Shown here in pieces: positions 43,122-54,022 of a stretch of 64,000 nt of DNA (positions are counted from its first letter, which is position 1; every line of letters starts with the position of its first letter). The notes beneath the pieces were generated by a model. The model searched no databases and was not told where the DNA came from. It worked only from the letters and a program-made list of their open reading frames with translations. The stretch is taken from positions 806,001 through 870,000 of the forward strand of contig CAVOQQ010000008.1 of NCBI GenBank assembly GCA_963698395.1. The letters run 5' to 3'. The position numbers were made by a program, and so were the translations under genes. Source of the stretch: JBBQUN01 sp963698395 (GTDB lineage Bacteria; Actinomycetota; Acidimicrobiia; Acidimicrobiales; SZUA-35).

Positions 43122-43983
43122 GTGTCCGATCTGCTCCCACCGAGCCTGCTGGCTCGGCTCGAACGACTCCAGCTGGTCAACCGGCGCCGGCTCGCCGGCG
43201 GCCTGGCCGGTGAGCATCGATCGCCGCGCCACGGATCGTCCCTCGACTTCGCCGACTTCCGTGAGTACTACCCGGGCGACGATCTCCGCCGCCTCGACAT
43301 CAGCGCACTCGCCCGGCTCGACCGTCTTGCTCGTCAAGCTCTTCGATGCCGAAGACGACATGACCCTTCGCCTGCTGATCGATACCTCCGGTTCGATGCA
43401 AGGTGCCAAGCTGGAGCGGGCCCGACAGCTGGCTGGCGCCCTCGGGTTCTCTGCGCTGATCCGGCGGGACCTGGTGACGGTGCACACGTTCCCCACCGTC
43501 GTGCCGGGACCGCGCTTTCGTGGTCGAGCGGCCTCACGAGCGCTGTTCGACCACCTCGCTCGGCTCGAAGCCGGTGGTACGACCGGGTTCTCGGCGGCAG
43601 CCGACCGAGTGTTGGCCCAACCCGGGCCGCCCGGTCTCACCATCGTCATCTCCGATCTGCTCACGCCGGAATGGGACGCAGGCATCTCACGCCTCCCGGC
43701 CCGACGGGGCGAGTTCATCGTCGTCCATCTGCTCGAACCGACCGACCTCGACCCCGACGTTGCCGGCGATCTCGAACTCGTCGATTCCGAGACGGGGGAG
43801 CGGTTGGAGGTGTCGCTGTCGGCGAAGGCGCTCGAGGACTACCGAGCGCTGGCCGCGTCATGGGCCGATGACGTCGCCCGGCGAGTGCGAGCCTCCGGGG
43901 GTGCGTACCTTCGTACCCAGACCACCGACGACCTCGAATCACTCTTGCTCGGCCGAGCCCGTGACGCCGGGGTGTTGCGATGA
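43122..43983 (+). CDS. DUF58 domain protein, interrupted by a frameshift
   Basis: The first frame gives LLARLERLQLVNRRRLAGGL and LDFADFREYYPGDDLRRLDI to ALARLDR (43325). The DUF58 core continues in the next frame from LLVKLFDAEDDMTLRLLIDT (43327 on) with the VWA-like DTSGSMQ, through the rest of the domain and to TGA at 43981-43983. The extra base is at 43326. DUF58 proteins are the usual partner of MoxR and resemble VWA proteins. A stand-alone second part from 43210 would lack the N-terminal signature. The stop codon falls in the first unit of a 14-bp repeat. Confidence 0.8.
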
Positions 43984-44012
43984 CGGTGTTGCGATGACGG
44001 TGTCGCGATGAC
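43971..44012 (+). repeat. Three 14-bp tandem repeats making two five-codon minicistrons
   Basis: GGTGTTGCGATGAC, GGTGTTGCGATGAC and GGTGTCGCGATGAC follow each other exactly. Each contains an ATGA overlap. The first TGA (43981) stops DUF58; ATG 43980 gives MTVLR-stop; ATG 43994 gives MTVSR-stop; and the third ATG (44008) starts the VWA gene. Each stop overlaps the next start. Confidence 0.85.
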
Positions 44013-47000
44013 GCTCGGCGGGTGGGGTCTCGCCAATCCGATGGGCCTGCTGTGGGGTCTGCTGGCACTCCCGATCATCGCGCTCCACATCCTGCGCCCG
44101 CGGCGTGTGCAGGCGGCGGTCTCGGCCGTCTTCCTGTGGCGCAAGGTCGACCTTCCGGTCACGGCGGCCACCCCGTGGCAGCGACTCATCCCGAGCTGGT
44201 TGTTGGCCGCGCAGGTGTTGGCTGCGCTGTTGTTGGCGTTGCTCGCCGCTCGGCCCGTCCAGCTGACCGATCTCCCGCTGGCCGATCACACGGTGTTCGT
44301 GATCGACGCCTCCGCATCGATGCGTGCCACCGACGGCGCCCCCGATCGACTGGCGAGTGCGATCGATCGGGCAGAGGAACTCCGGCGACAGGTTCCCGAA
44401 GGCGGTGAGGCCAGCCTGATCGTGGCCGGTCCACGAGCGCGGGCCCTGTTGTCGCATTCGTCGGATCGGTCGGCCTTCGATGAGGCGCTCGGTCAGATCC
44501 GAGCCGGCGACGGCGCCGCCGACTTCGCCGGTGCGTTCGCGTTGGCGTCGGGGCTGGACACCGGCGAACTCCTCAGCCGAGTGGTACTGATCTCCGATGG
44601 CGGGGTGAGCGACGCCGACCTGCGGTTGGCGCCCGTCGGCGCCCGCTACGAGCGGGTCGGCAGCTCTGCCACGAACCGTGGCATCACACAACTGAGCGTG
44701 GAACCTGCCGAGGGCGGACTCCTGGCCCGAGCCACCGTCGTGCACTTCGGTGGGCCGAGCGCAACCCAGGAACTCCGCATCGACGTCGACGGCGTCACGG
44801 CAACACGGACCACGGTCGAACTCGAGCCGGGGGGCGTGGTCAACGTGGCGCTGCCGATCCCCTCCGGCGAGATGGTCGAGGCGTTTCTCGAGGGGGAGGA
44901 TGCGCTGTCGATCGACAACCGAGCCGTGGCCACGGTGTCGCGTCGACCGGAACTCGACGTGTTGTGGATCGGCGCCGACGACCCCTTCATCGGCGCCGCG
45001 CTCGCCGCCAATCCCGGGCTGAGCATCGAGCGCGCCGCCACCTATCCGACGTCGCTCGATCCGGCCATCGACGTGGTCGTGGTCGCCGGGGTTTCCATTC
45101 CCGCCGACGCTGCCCCGATCCCGCTGGTCGCGATCGCTCCACCCGGTGGCGCTCGCGGTGTCGAGGCGAATGGCACGGTGGCACGCCCGATCTTGAGCCT
45201 CATTCGGTCCGACATCCCCCTGGTGCAAGACCTCGATCTGTCGCAGGTCGGTATCGCCGAGTCCCAGCGGTTGACGACGCCCGTCGATGCCGACGTGGTG
45301 CTCGGCGCCGAGGGGGCACCGCTGCTGGTGCTCGTCGACGGCGCCGACGGCAAGATGGCGTATCTGGCGTTCGATCTCGATCAGTCCACACTGCCGCTGC
45401 AGGCTGCGTTCCCGGTGTTGTTCGACCGCCTCCTGGGCGATGTCGCCGAACGGGTCTCGCCACCGCCTCGCCTGACCGTCGGTGCCGATCTGCCGATCGA
45501 CCCGCAGCTGGCGGCCACCATCACCGCGCCGAGCGGCACGAGTGAGCAGATTCCTCCCGGTTCGTCGTACCCGGCCGCCGATGCGGTCGGCTTCTGGCGA
45601 GTCGAACAGTCCGGCCGCCCGGCGGTCACCATCGCCGTCGGTATCGAACGCGCCGAGTCGGTGATCGCACCGGTGCCCGATCTTCCCTTCGAAGCGGCGT
45701 TCGAGGGCACTGCGCTGGCCGACGAGAAGGGTGAGTTGCCGTGGCGGACCATCCCGACGCTCGTCGTCTTGGCCGTCATCGCCGCCGAGCTGCTTCTCGC
45801 TCGGCGCCGGCGAGGGGTCGCCGAGCGGCAATGGCAGGTGGCGCTGGCGCTGCGTGGTGTCGTTGCGGCGGCGCTGGTGATGTCACTGCTCAGTCCAGTC
45901 ATCACCCGCTCGACCGATCGAGTGGCCACCATGTTCCTGATCGATGCCAGCGATTCGATGGGGTCGGCGGGATCCGCTCGTGCCGTCGGCTTCGTCCGCG
46001 AGGCGCTGGTCGCCCAACCCGAGGGGGATCTGGCCGGTGTCGTCGTCTTCGGTGGCGACGCACGGCTCGAGCAGTTGGTGCGCAACGAGTCGTCGTTCGC
46101 CAATCTCAGCGTGCGGGTCGATCCATCGGGCACCGATCTCTCGGCCGCTCTGCGTCTCGGTGCCGCGGCACTGCCCGACGATGCCCGCAAACGACTGGTC
46201 CTGATCAGCGACGGTCGGGCGACCACCGGCGACGTCGACGACGAGATCGCCCGGTTGGCCGACGAACAGATCCCCGTCGATGTCGTGGTCATCGACAGCA
46301 CCATCGGCAACGATCTGGCGGTTGCCGGAGTCGACGCTCCGTCGCTGGTCCGAGACGGCGAGCAGGTGTCGGTCGATGTTCGCATCGTCGCCCCAACAGC
46401 CGGCGCTGCGGTGGTCACCCTCAGCCGTGACGGCGAAGCGATCGAGACCCGCACCGTCGAGCTCGAGGCCGGGGAGAACACCCTGCGCTTCACCGACGTC
46501 GCGACCGATCAGGGTGTGCTGCGCTACCAGGCAACGATCGACGCCGTCGGCGACAGCGTCGCCGCCAACGACATCGGCTACGCCGCCGTGCCGGTGGCCG
46601 GTGCCGAGCGTGTCCTCGTCGTGGAGGGTCGTGACGACGCCGGTGCGGCGCTCGTCGCCGCGCTCGACGCCGCCGGCGTTGCCGCCGACGTGGTCACACC
46701 CGGCCGTGTTCCGGCGCTCGACGAGCTGACACGCTATGCCTCGATCGTTCTGGCCGACGTCGACCGGCGAGACCTCAGCGACGGGCAGATCGAGGCGCTG
46801 ACGGCGGCGGTGCGCGACCTCGGGCGAGGCATGCTCGTGGTCGGGGGCACGCACTCGTACGCACTCGGCGGCTACCGAGGCTCGCCCCTCGAAGACATCC
46901 TCCCGGTCGTGAGCGAGATCACCGATCCACTCCGTCGACAGACCGTCGCCGAAGTATTGGCGATCGACTCGAGCGGTTCGATGGGGGCCTGCCACTGCAA

Positions 47001-48617
47001 CGAAGAGGGACAGAACGGGATGGGCGGCGGGAACCGCATCGATGGCGGGGTCTCCAAGACGGCGATCGCTCGCAACGCTGCGGCGCGAGCGATCGCCGCA
47101 CTGGAGGCGACCGACGAAGTCGGTGTGCTCTCCATGGACGCCAACGACAGCTGGCTCATCGATCTGCAGGCGTCGCCGGCTCAGGAAGACATCGACAGCG
47201 GACTGAATCAGATCGTTCCCGACGGCCCGACGTTCCTCGACACCGGCCTGCTCACCGCGGCCGATGCGCTGCGCGCCTCCGACGCCAGCCTCAAGCACAT
47301 CATCTTCTTCAGCGACGGGTTCACCGATCCGGGGGACCTCGCCTTCATCCGGGATCAGGCGGCGGAGCTGTATGCCGAGGGCATCACGGTGTCGGTGGTT
47401 GCCACCGGTGAAGGTGCCGCCGCCGACCTGCGACCCATTGCCGACGCCGGCGGTGGCCGGTTCTATCCCGGCACGAATCTCGAGGAGATTCCCGAACTGA
47501 TCGTGCAAGAAGCGGTGATCGCCTCGCGCGACTTCGTGAACGAGGGCGAATTCCTACCGATCATCTCGTCCTCGGCCTCGACGGTGCGCAGCCTCACCGA
47601 GAGCCCCACCCTCCTGGGTTACATCGCCACCACCGCCAAGCCGACGGCCCGGGTCGATCTGCGGATCGGTCCCGACGAGGATCCACTGCTGGCCTCGTGG
47701 CAGGCCGGTCTCGGGCGGGTGGCGGCCTGGACGAGTGACGGTGGCGAGCGGTGGTCGATGCCGTGGTCGGCATGGTCGGGCGCCCCCGACTTCTGGGCCG
47801 GCGTCGTGAAGGACACCTTCCCGGTGGTGGGCGATGGCGGGGGCATCGTGGCCAAGGTGGTCGATGGTCAGCTCGAGCTGCGGCTCGAGGGAACACAGGA
47901 CTGGCCGGCCGACGGTGCTGGCGAACGTGAGCGTTGCCGGCCCCGACGGCAGCTCGACGGTCGTCCCGCTCGAGCGCATCGACGGCTCGACCTTCGCCGC
48001 AACGGTGCCGGTCGGCGACGCCGGCACCTACGCCATCGGGGCGACGGTGACCGACGGCGGCGACACCATGTGGTCGGGGATCGGGCTGACCACCCGCTCC
48101 TACCCGGCGGAGTATGCGCCTCGACCGACGGATCGAGCCCAGCTCGAGCGCATGGCGACGCAGACCGGCGGGCGGATCGACCCGATCACCGACGACGTCT
48201 TTGCGCCGGACGGCACCCTTGCCGGTCGCCGCCGAATCGATCTGGCACCGTGGCTCCTGCTCTTCGCTCTGCTGGGCTGGCCGATCGCCGTTGCCGTCAG
48301 CCGACTGGCTTGGCGGCGCGGCACGCTTGGCGGTGGGGGCCGACCGGGCGGCCTCGACGGTCTCGCAACTGCGAGACCGGCTCCCCAAGATGGCCGAACC
48401 ACGCCGACCGGATGCTCGCCCGCCGATCGGCGGGGATCAGCCGACCGCCCCGCCGGCGGGCCCCTCTCCGGTGGCGACCACACCACGGGGGACGACGGCC
48501 CCAGCGGGCACGACCGCACCTCCCGCTGGGCCGGCCTCGCCGGCCGTTCCCGGCGAGGCGTCCGACGGTGATTCGACGCTCGACCAGCTGCTCGCTCGAA
48601 AGCGTCGACGCGACTGA
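44008..48617 (+). CDS. Very large protein with three VWA domains (BatA/BatB-like fusion), two frameshifts near the 3' end
   Basis: This single gene of about 1535 residues carries three VWA domains with intact MIDAS motifs: DASAS (about 97), DASDS (about 642) and DSSGS (about 985). The N-terminal BatA membrane helices (GLLWGLLALPIIALHILRPR, LLAAQVLAALLLALLAARPV) and mid-chain helices (TLVVLAVIAAELLLARRRR, LALRGVVAAALVMSLLSP) suggest a fusion of two normally separate VWA genes. Protein-like sequence changes frame at about 47911 (to ANVSVAGPDGSSTVVPLERI) and at about 48318 (to ASTVSQLRDRLPKMAEPRRP), ending at TGA 48615. It overlaps the convergent CcmF-like gene. Confidence 0.75.
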
Positions 48618-50323
48618 CCCATGACCAGGCTCGCCGCAACCAGCAGACCACCGATCCACACCAGATGGATGTCCGGGAACCGATTGATCCGATAGCGGGC
48701 CGATGTCGCATCGGCATCGAGCAGCACCACCTGCCACTCGTCGAGGCCATCGGTGCGGTGGGCAACCTCGGCGGTGGAAACACCGCGCAGGTGGAAGGTC
48801 ACGAGCTGGGGCTCGAGCGAGCGGCCGTCGAGGTCGAGGACGGCCGTGGCGGTCGACGTGACGTCGCCGGGCGCCACCTCGACCGATCGATGCGTCAGGA
48901 CGACGCCGTCGACCGTCCGAGGCTCATCGAGGACGAGGCGGACGACGGTCACCGTCGTGGCGAGCGTCCCGGCGACGCCGACGAGCAGCACACCGACGCC
49001 GACGTGGGCCACTGCGCCTGGTCGCCCGGAGCGAACGAGTGCCAGGGCCGACGCCGCGACCGCACCACCGATTGCGCCGAGCGTGAGCCCAAACGGTCCG
49101 GCGGCAAGGGGCACGATGCTCACCCCGACGACGGCGCCGATCAGCGTTGCCCACCAGCGTCGATCGGCTCGCAACGCCAACGCGCCGCCGACGATCGCCA
49201 CCGGCCACAGCAGACGGGCGAAGTACGTCCCGGCGATGGCGACCCGATCGCCGGTCGTTGCCGCCTCCACGAGTGGTTGATAGGTACCCGTTGCCACGTA
49301 GAGCGACGCAACGAGCAGCACCCAACCGCCCGGTCGCGCCCCCGAGGCCCGGGTAGCCGGACTGCGCCCGGTCGGTCGGGCAACGACGATGGCGCCGAGG
49401 AAGATCGCCGAGGCGAGCCCGGCGACGGCCAGCAGCGAGACTCGTAACGCCGGCCGATCGGCGAACGCGTGAACGGAGGAGACCACCCCGATCCGGGTGA
49501 GGGTCGTGGCCCAGATGGCTCCGAGACCGGGCAGCACGCTGACCGCCACCAGCGCTCGCTCGGGCAGCGGGGGTGGCCGCCGTTGGAGGTGCAGCGCGGC
49601 CACCCCGGCGAGCCAGGCAGCCAACCCGGCCGACTCGATGGGGTCCCATGCCCAGTAGCCACCCCAGCCGAGTTCGGCGTGGGCCCAACGGGCCCCGCTC
49701 AGGAGGCCGGCAGCGAGCAGCCCGAGCGGAACGGCCCACCACGACGCCGGGGTGCGCACGGGCACGCCATGCCAGCTCCGAGCGGCACCGACCAACGAGG
49801 GGACGAGCAGGCCGACCAGCCCGGCGTAGAGCAACGGGGGGTGCCAGACCATGGCGGGGTGCTCGAGAATGGGCTGGAGTCCGAGCCCGTCGACCGCCGG
49901 AATCTCGAGGGTCTCGAAGGGCGAGGCCACGATGACCACGACACCGAGATAGCCGGCGCTGATGGCGCCGCCGAAGCCCGCCAACCAGCGCCACTCGGCA
50001 CTCCGCCGGCCGAGGAGGAGTCCGCCGACGACACACCAGGCCACGAGCGTGCTCCACAGCAGCAGCGAGCCCTCGGGGCCGGCCCAGAGCCCCGCCATTC
50101 GGGGGAGCGGGCCGATACCGGATCGGGTGTGATCGGCGACGTAGACGAAGCGCCAGTCCTCACCGAGGAACGCGGCGGCGAGCCGTGCGGTCGAGGCTCC
50201 GGCGCCAGCGGCCGAGACGGCCGCAGCCGCGACGGCAACCCGGCGAGCACCGACCAGTGCGCTGCCGACGGTGACGAGACTGGCGAGCGCGGCGATCCAG
50301 ATCCCCGCAGTCCCGAGCGTCAT
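48437..50323 (-). CDS. Cytochrome c assembly protein (CcmF/CcsA family)
   Basis: The 628-residue multi-pass membrane protein has the haem-handling motif AELGWGGYWAWDPIESAGLA (the WWD domain) and MVWHPPLLYAG, both typical of CcmF. About 13-15 helices precede a small beta-rich domain (VVLTHRSVEVAPGDVTSTAT) and a final helix (IHLVWIGGLLVAASLVMG). The last about 40 residues are a Pro/Gly/Ala tail that is antisense to the end of the VWA gene. It ligates or shuttles haem for c-type cytochromes; no other ccm gene is adjacent. Start at ATG 50323. Confidence 0.9.
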   Translation of the reverse strand: MTLGTAGIWIAALASLVTVGSALVGARRVAVAAAAVSAAGAGASTARLAAAFLGEDWRFVYVADHTRSGIGPLPRMAGLWAGPEGSLLLWSTLVAWCVVGGLLLGRRSAEWRWLAGFGGAISAGYLGVVVIVASPFETLEIPAVDGLGLQPILEHPAMVWHPPLLYAGLVGLLVPSLVGAARSWHGVPVRTPASWWAVPLGLLAAGLLSGARWAHAELGWGGYWAWDPIESAGLAAWLAGVAALHLQRRPPPLPERALVAVSVLPGLGAIWATTLTRIGVVSSVHAFADRPALRVSLLAVAGLASAIFLGAIVVARPTGRSPATRASGARPGGWVLLVASLYVATGTYQPLVEAATTGDRVAIAGTYFARLLWPVAIVGGALALRADRRWWATLIGAVVGVSIVPLAAGPFGLTLGAIGGAVAASALALVRSGRPGAVAHVGVGVLLVGVAGTLATTVTVVRLVLDEPRTVDGVVLTHRSVEVAPGDVTSTATAVLDLDGRSLEPQLVTFHLRGVSTAEVAHRTDGLDEWQVVLLDADATSARYRINRFPDIHLVWIGGLLVAASLVMGQSRRRFRASSWSSVESPSDASPGTAGEAGPAGGAVVPAGAVVPRGVVATGEGPAGGAVG

Positions 50324-50424
50324 CGGCGGATCGTATCTCAGGGTTTCCCCTGGGACGGCTCAGGGAAGCGAGCCCGAGGTTCGGGGGGAGCCCTCATGGT
50401 CGGCACCGCACCCGTCACGTCACC

Positions 50425-51210
50425 ATGAGCACCATGACCAACATCGATCTCATCGCTCCCACCCCACCCGCAAGCCGAGAACCGCGAACCGTCGCAGCCC
50501 GTGCCCGGTCGGCCACCAAGGTCTACGCCAACGGCAATCTGTCGGTTCGAGCACTCGACGGTGTCGACATCGACATCGAGGCCGGCCGTTTCACCGCCGT
50601 CATGGGCCCTTCGGGCTCAGGCAAGTCGACCCTGATGCAGTGCCTCGCCGGTCTCGATGACCTGACCTCTGGCCAGGTGTTCATCGGCGACGTCGACCTG
50701 GCGAGTCTTTCGGAGAAGCACCGAACCCTGGTTCGACGCGACAAGGTCGGCTTCGTCTTCCAGGCCTTCAACCTCATTCCCACGCTGAGTGCGATCGAGA
50801 ACATGACGCTTCCGCTCGATCTCGCCGGTGTCACCCCGAACAAGGACTGGCTCGACACGGTCGTGCACACGGTCGGGCTGGGTGATCGGCTCCATCACCG
50901 ACCCGACGAGCTCTCCGGGGGTCAGCGCCAGCGGGTGGCGGTCGCACGGGCCCTGGTGTCGCAGCCGGCGATCATCTTTGCCGACGAGCCGACGGGCAAC
51001 CTTGATTCCCGCAGCGGTGCGGAGATCCTGGCGTTCATGCGATCGGCCGTCGACACGATGGGACAGACCATCGTGATGGTCACGCACGATCCGGTCGCTG
51101 CGTCGTACGCCGATCGGGCGGTGTTCCTCGCCGACGGTCGCCTCGTCGACGAGATCCAGCAACCGACGGCCCAGCGAGTATTGGACCTCATGAAGACGAT
51201 GGGTGGCTGA
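50425..51210 (+). CDS. ABC transporter ATP-binding protein (MacB/LolD type)
   Basis: The 261-residue ATPase has Walker A GPSGSGKST, signature LSGGQRQRVAVARALVS and Walker B IIFADEPTGNLD, with switch His in MVTHDPVAASYADR: the LolD/MacB subfamily, which works with FtsX-like permeases. Its stop is separated by one base from the permease start at 51212. The likely role is export or lipoprotein/peptide handling at the cell envelope. Confidence 0.9.
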   Translation: MSTMTNIDLIAPTPPASREPRTVAARARSATKVYANGNLSVRALDGVDIDIEAGRFTAVMGPSGSGKSTLMQCLAGLDDLTSGQVFIGDVDLASLSEKHRTLVRRDKVGFVFQAFNLIPTLSAIENMTLPLDLAGVTPNKDWLDTVVHTVGLGDRLHHRPDELSGGQRQRVAVARALVSQPAIIFADEPTGNLDSRSGAEILAFMRSAVDTMGQTIVMVTHDPVAASYADRAVFLADGRLVDEIQQPTAQRVLDLMKTMGG

Positions 51211-51211
51211 G

Positions 51212-53704
51212 ATGTTCCGCCTGACGCTCCGCAACCTCAACGCCTTCAAGATCCGCCTCGCCCTCACCACGTTCGCCGTGGTCCTCGGCGTCAGTTTCGT
51301 CGTCTCGTCGTTCGTCCTGACCGACGGCTTTCGCCAGAGCTTCTCCGCGCTCTCCGATGACATCGTTGCCGACATCGACTTCGAGGTGCAGCCTGCTGCC
51401 GACTTCGGGTCGGCAACCGCGCTCGACGCCGGGACCCTCGACGACGTCGAAGCCGTCGACGGCGTGGCCCACGCGGTCGGCGTGGTCCTCTCCGAACGAC
51501 TCCAGCCCACCACGTCCGATGGTGAGCGGCTCACCAGCACGGGACCGCCGCTCCTGTCGTCCTCATGGGTGGACGAACCGTCACTCAGCCAATTCACCCT
51601 GCTCGATGGCCGGGCGCCGATCGGCGACGAGTTCACGATGGAACACACGGCCGCAACGAAGCACGGCTTCGAGATCGGCGAGCGCTACGAGATCGTCGGT
51701 CCCACCGCCGTGCGATCGATGACGCTGGTCGGCCTCACCGCCTTCGGTGACGACAATCCGACGCTCGGTGCCTTGCTGATGCAGTATCCACTCGACACGC
51801 TGCAGTCCCTGACGGGTCGCGAGGGTGCGTTCGACACGATCGCCGTCACCATCGGCGACTCGTCGACCATGGCGGCGGTGCGGGCCGGACTCGAGGCTGC
51901 GCTGCCCGATGGCGTCGACGTGCTCGACAACGCTGCGCTGGTTGCCGACACCAATGCCGACTTCGAGCAGGGGATCGACCTGATCAACAACGTCATGCTC
52001 GGGTTTGCGATCGTCGCTCTGTTCGTCTCGATCTTCATCATCGCCAACACCTTTGCGATCGTCGTCGGTCAGCGCACCTCGGAGCTCGCCCTGTTGCGTG
52101 CCATCGGGGCGACGCCCGCGCAGGTCCGGCGCTCGACCCTGGCCGAGGCGCTCATCATCGGCGTCGTCGCTTCACTGCTCGGCATCCTGGCCGGTCTCGG
52201 CATCACGGTCGGTCTCCAGGCCCTGTTCGATGCCCTCGGTGCCGACCTGCCCGATGCGCCGCTCGTGATGCGGACGCGGACGATCGTGATCGCCTTGGTG
52301 CTCGGGGTCGGCGTCACCATCGGCTCGGCCATGGGACCGGCTCGACGAGCCGCAAGCATCGCCCCGATGCAGGCCATGACCGCCTCGGTCGAGGCGCCGA
52401 GCACGCCCGGTCGGCGTCGCACCGCCGCCGGCCTCGTCGCCCTGGCCGCCGGTGTGGCCTCGGGAGCACTCGGCCTGTTCACCGACGCCGGTTCGGTGCG
52501 CAACACCGTCGTCCTTCTCGGCCTGGGCGCGGCCCTCGTGTTCGGTGCGATGACCCTCGTGGCACCGGCGCTGGTCCGTCCGATCGTTACGGTGTTGGGT
52601 CTGCCACTTCGCCCCCTGGGGGCGGCCGGGCGACTGTCGACCCAGAATGCCGGCCGCAATCCTCGCCGCACGGCCGGCACGGCGGCCTCGCTCACCGTCG
52701 GCCTGGGTCTCGTCACCGCGGCGCTCGTGGTGGGTCAATCGATCAAGACCGGCATCAGCGGACTGGTCGACGAATCGGTGGTGGCCGACGTGCTGATTCA
52801 GTCCGACGACGTGATCAGCCCGAGGGCCATGGACGAGGTGGTGGCCTCGGGCTCTTTCGACCAGATCGGTACCTATCGCTATGACGAGGTGATGATCGAC
52901 GGGGACGTGGTGGACGTGATCGGCACCGACCTGGCGACGACCGATGCGCTGTTCGACGTCGAGGTCAGTGAAGGAACGCTCACCGATGCGCCCGACACCA
53001 TGGCGGTCTCTCGCGGGGCGGCCGATGAACGGGATCTGGCGATCGGCGACTCGGTCGATGTCACCTTCCCGGCCGGTCGCACCGAAACGCTCGGCGTCGG
53101 GGCGATCTTCGACTCCAAGGCCATCCTCGACCTCGACTTCGTGATCGCCGACAACGACTGGACGAGCCGCTTCGGGTCCGACGACATCGTCTGGGCGGCC
53201 GCGACCTTCGCTCCGGGCGTCGACTCGGTCGACGGCCTCACGGTTGCCGGCGTCACCGTCGAGAACCGTGCGCAATACCAAGAGGGCGTGGAACGCGACA
53301 TCGATCAGATGCTCGTCGTCATCAATGTCCTGCTCGCGCTCGCCGTGGTCATCGCCCTTCTGGGCATCGCCAATACCGCGGCGCTGTCGGTCTTCGAGCG
53401 CACTCGTGAGGTCGGCTTGCTCCGGGCCGTCGGCATGACCCGGCGGCAGACCCGCCAGATGTTCCGTTGGGAATCCGCCCAGGTCTCGGTGCTCGGTGCC
53501 GTGCTCGGCATTGCCGTGGGCCTGCTGTTCGGCTGGGGCGTCGTTGCCGCCCTTCCCGACTTCGTCGCCGCAACGCTCTCGATCCCGGTTGCCCGCATCG
53601 CCATCCTGCTCGCCATCTGCGCAGTGGCGGGCGTCATCGCTGCGGCGCTGCCTGCTCGTCGAGCAGCGCGGCTCGACGTGATCGAGGCACTCGCCACGGC
53701 CTGA
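51212..53704 (+). CDS. FtsX-like ABC transporter permease
   Basis: The 830-residue permease has an N-terminal helix (RLALTTFAVVLGVSFVVSS), a large extracytoplasmic domain and two FtsX blocks, each with about three helices: FAIVALFVSIFIIANTFAIV with VVGQRTSELALLRAIGATPA, and LLALAVVIALLGIANTAALS with FERTREVGLLRAVGMTRRQT. The double 'ELALLRAIGA / EVGLLRAVGM' motifs are the hallmark of this large actinobacterial subfamily. ATG 51212 is preferred; in-frame GTG 51203 overlaps the ATPase gene. Confidence 0.9.
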   Translation: MFRLTLRNLNAFKIRLALTTFAVVLGVSFVVSSFVLTDGFRQSFSALSDDIVADIDFEVQPAADFGSATALDAGTLDDVEAVDGVAHAVGVVLSERLQPTTSDGERLTSTGPPLLSSSWVDEPSLSQFTLLDGRAPIGDEFTMEHTAATKHGFEIGERYEIVGPTAVRSMTLVGLTAFGDDNPTLGALLMQYPLDTLQSLTGREGAFDTIAVTIGDSSTMAAVRAGLEAALPDGVDVLDNAALVADTNADFEQGIDLINNVMLGFAIVALFVSIFIIANTFAIVVGQRTSELALLRAIGATPAQVRRSTLAEALIIGVVASLLGILAGLGITVGLQALFDALGADLPDAPLVMRTRTIVIALVLGVGVTIGSAMGPARRAASIAPMQAMTASVEAPSTPGRRRTAAGLVALAAGVASGALGLFTDAGSVRNTVVLLGLGAALVFGAMTLVAPALVRPIVTVLGLPLRPLGAAGRLSTQNAGRNPRRTAGTAASLTVGLGLVTAALVVGQSIKTGISGLVDESVVADVLIQSDDVISPRAMDEVVASGSFDQIGTYRYDEVMIDGDVVDVIGTDLATTDALFDVEVSEGTLTDAPDTMAVSRGAADERDLAIGDSVDVTFPAGRTETLGVGAIFDSKAILDLDFVIADNDWTSRFGSDDIVWAAATFAPGVDSVDGLTVAGVTVENRAQYQEGVERDIDQMLVVINVLLALAVVIALLGIANTAALSVFERTREVGLLRAVGMTRRQTRQMFRWESAQVSVLGAVLGIAVGLLFGWGVVAALPDFVAATLSIPVARIAILLAICAVAGVIAAALPARRAARLDVIEALATA

Positions 53705-53719
53705 GACCCGGGCTTGCCT

Positions 53720-54022
53720 TCAGAGGGCCCGCAGCAGCGCCGTGGTGGCTGCGGCGGCCAGCACGACCACGACGAACGGGGCCCTTCGCCACACGAGGAG
53801 GCCGGCAACGGCGATGCCGCCCGCGCGGGCGTCGAGCACGAGCGAGCCCTTGGTGGCGAAGCTCAGCTGTACGACCAGAGCGGCAACCACGGCGGCCGGA
53901 ATGAGCCCGGCGACCCGCGCGAGCGTTGGTCGCCGGGCCAACCAAGGACCGAGAAGGAACATGCCGGCCAGTCGTTGGCCGGCGGTTCCGAGTGTCAGCA
54001 GGGCAACGGCGAGGTAGTTCAT
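53720..54022 (-). CDS. azlD: AzlD family branched-chain amino acid exporter subunit
   Basis: The 100-residue membrane protein has three to four hydrophobic segments (YLAVALLTLGTAGQRLAGMF, ARVAGLIPAAVVAALVVQLS, AGGIAVAGLLVWRRAPFVVV). AzlD with AzlC exports branched-chain amino acids or analogues. Its start overlaps the AzlC stop by ATGA. Confidence 0.85.
   Translation of the reverse strand: MNYLAVALLTLGTAGQRLAGMFLLGPWLARRPTLARVAGLIPAAVVAALVVQLSFATKGSLVLDARAGGIAVAGLLVWRRAPFVVVVLAAAATTALLRAL

Noticed and set aside
47912..48624. The last 240 residues of the VWA gene in its original frame
   Set aside because: They are Arg/His-rich and do not resemble a protein, while the other two frames carry beta-domain and membrane-helix sequence, so the frame is read as shifted.
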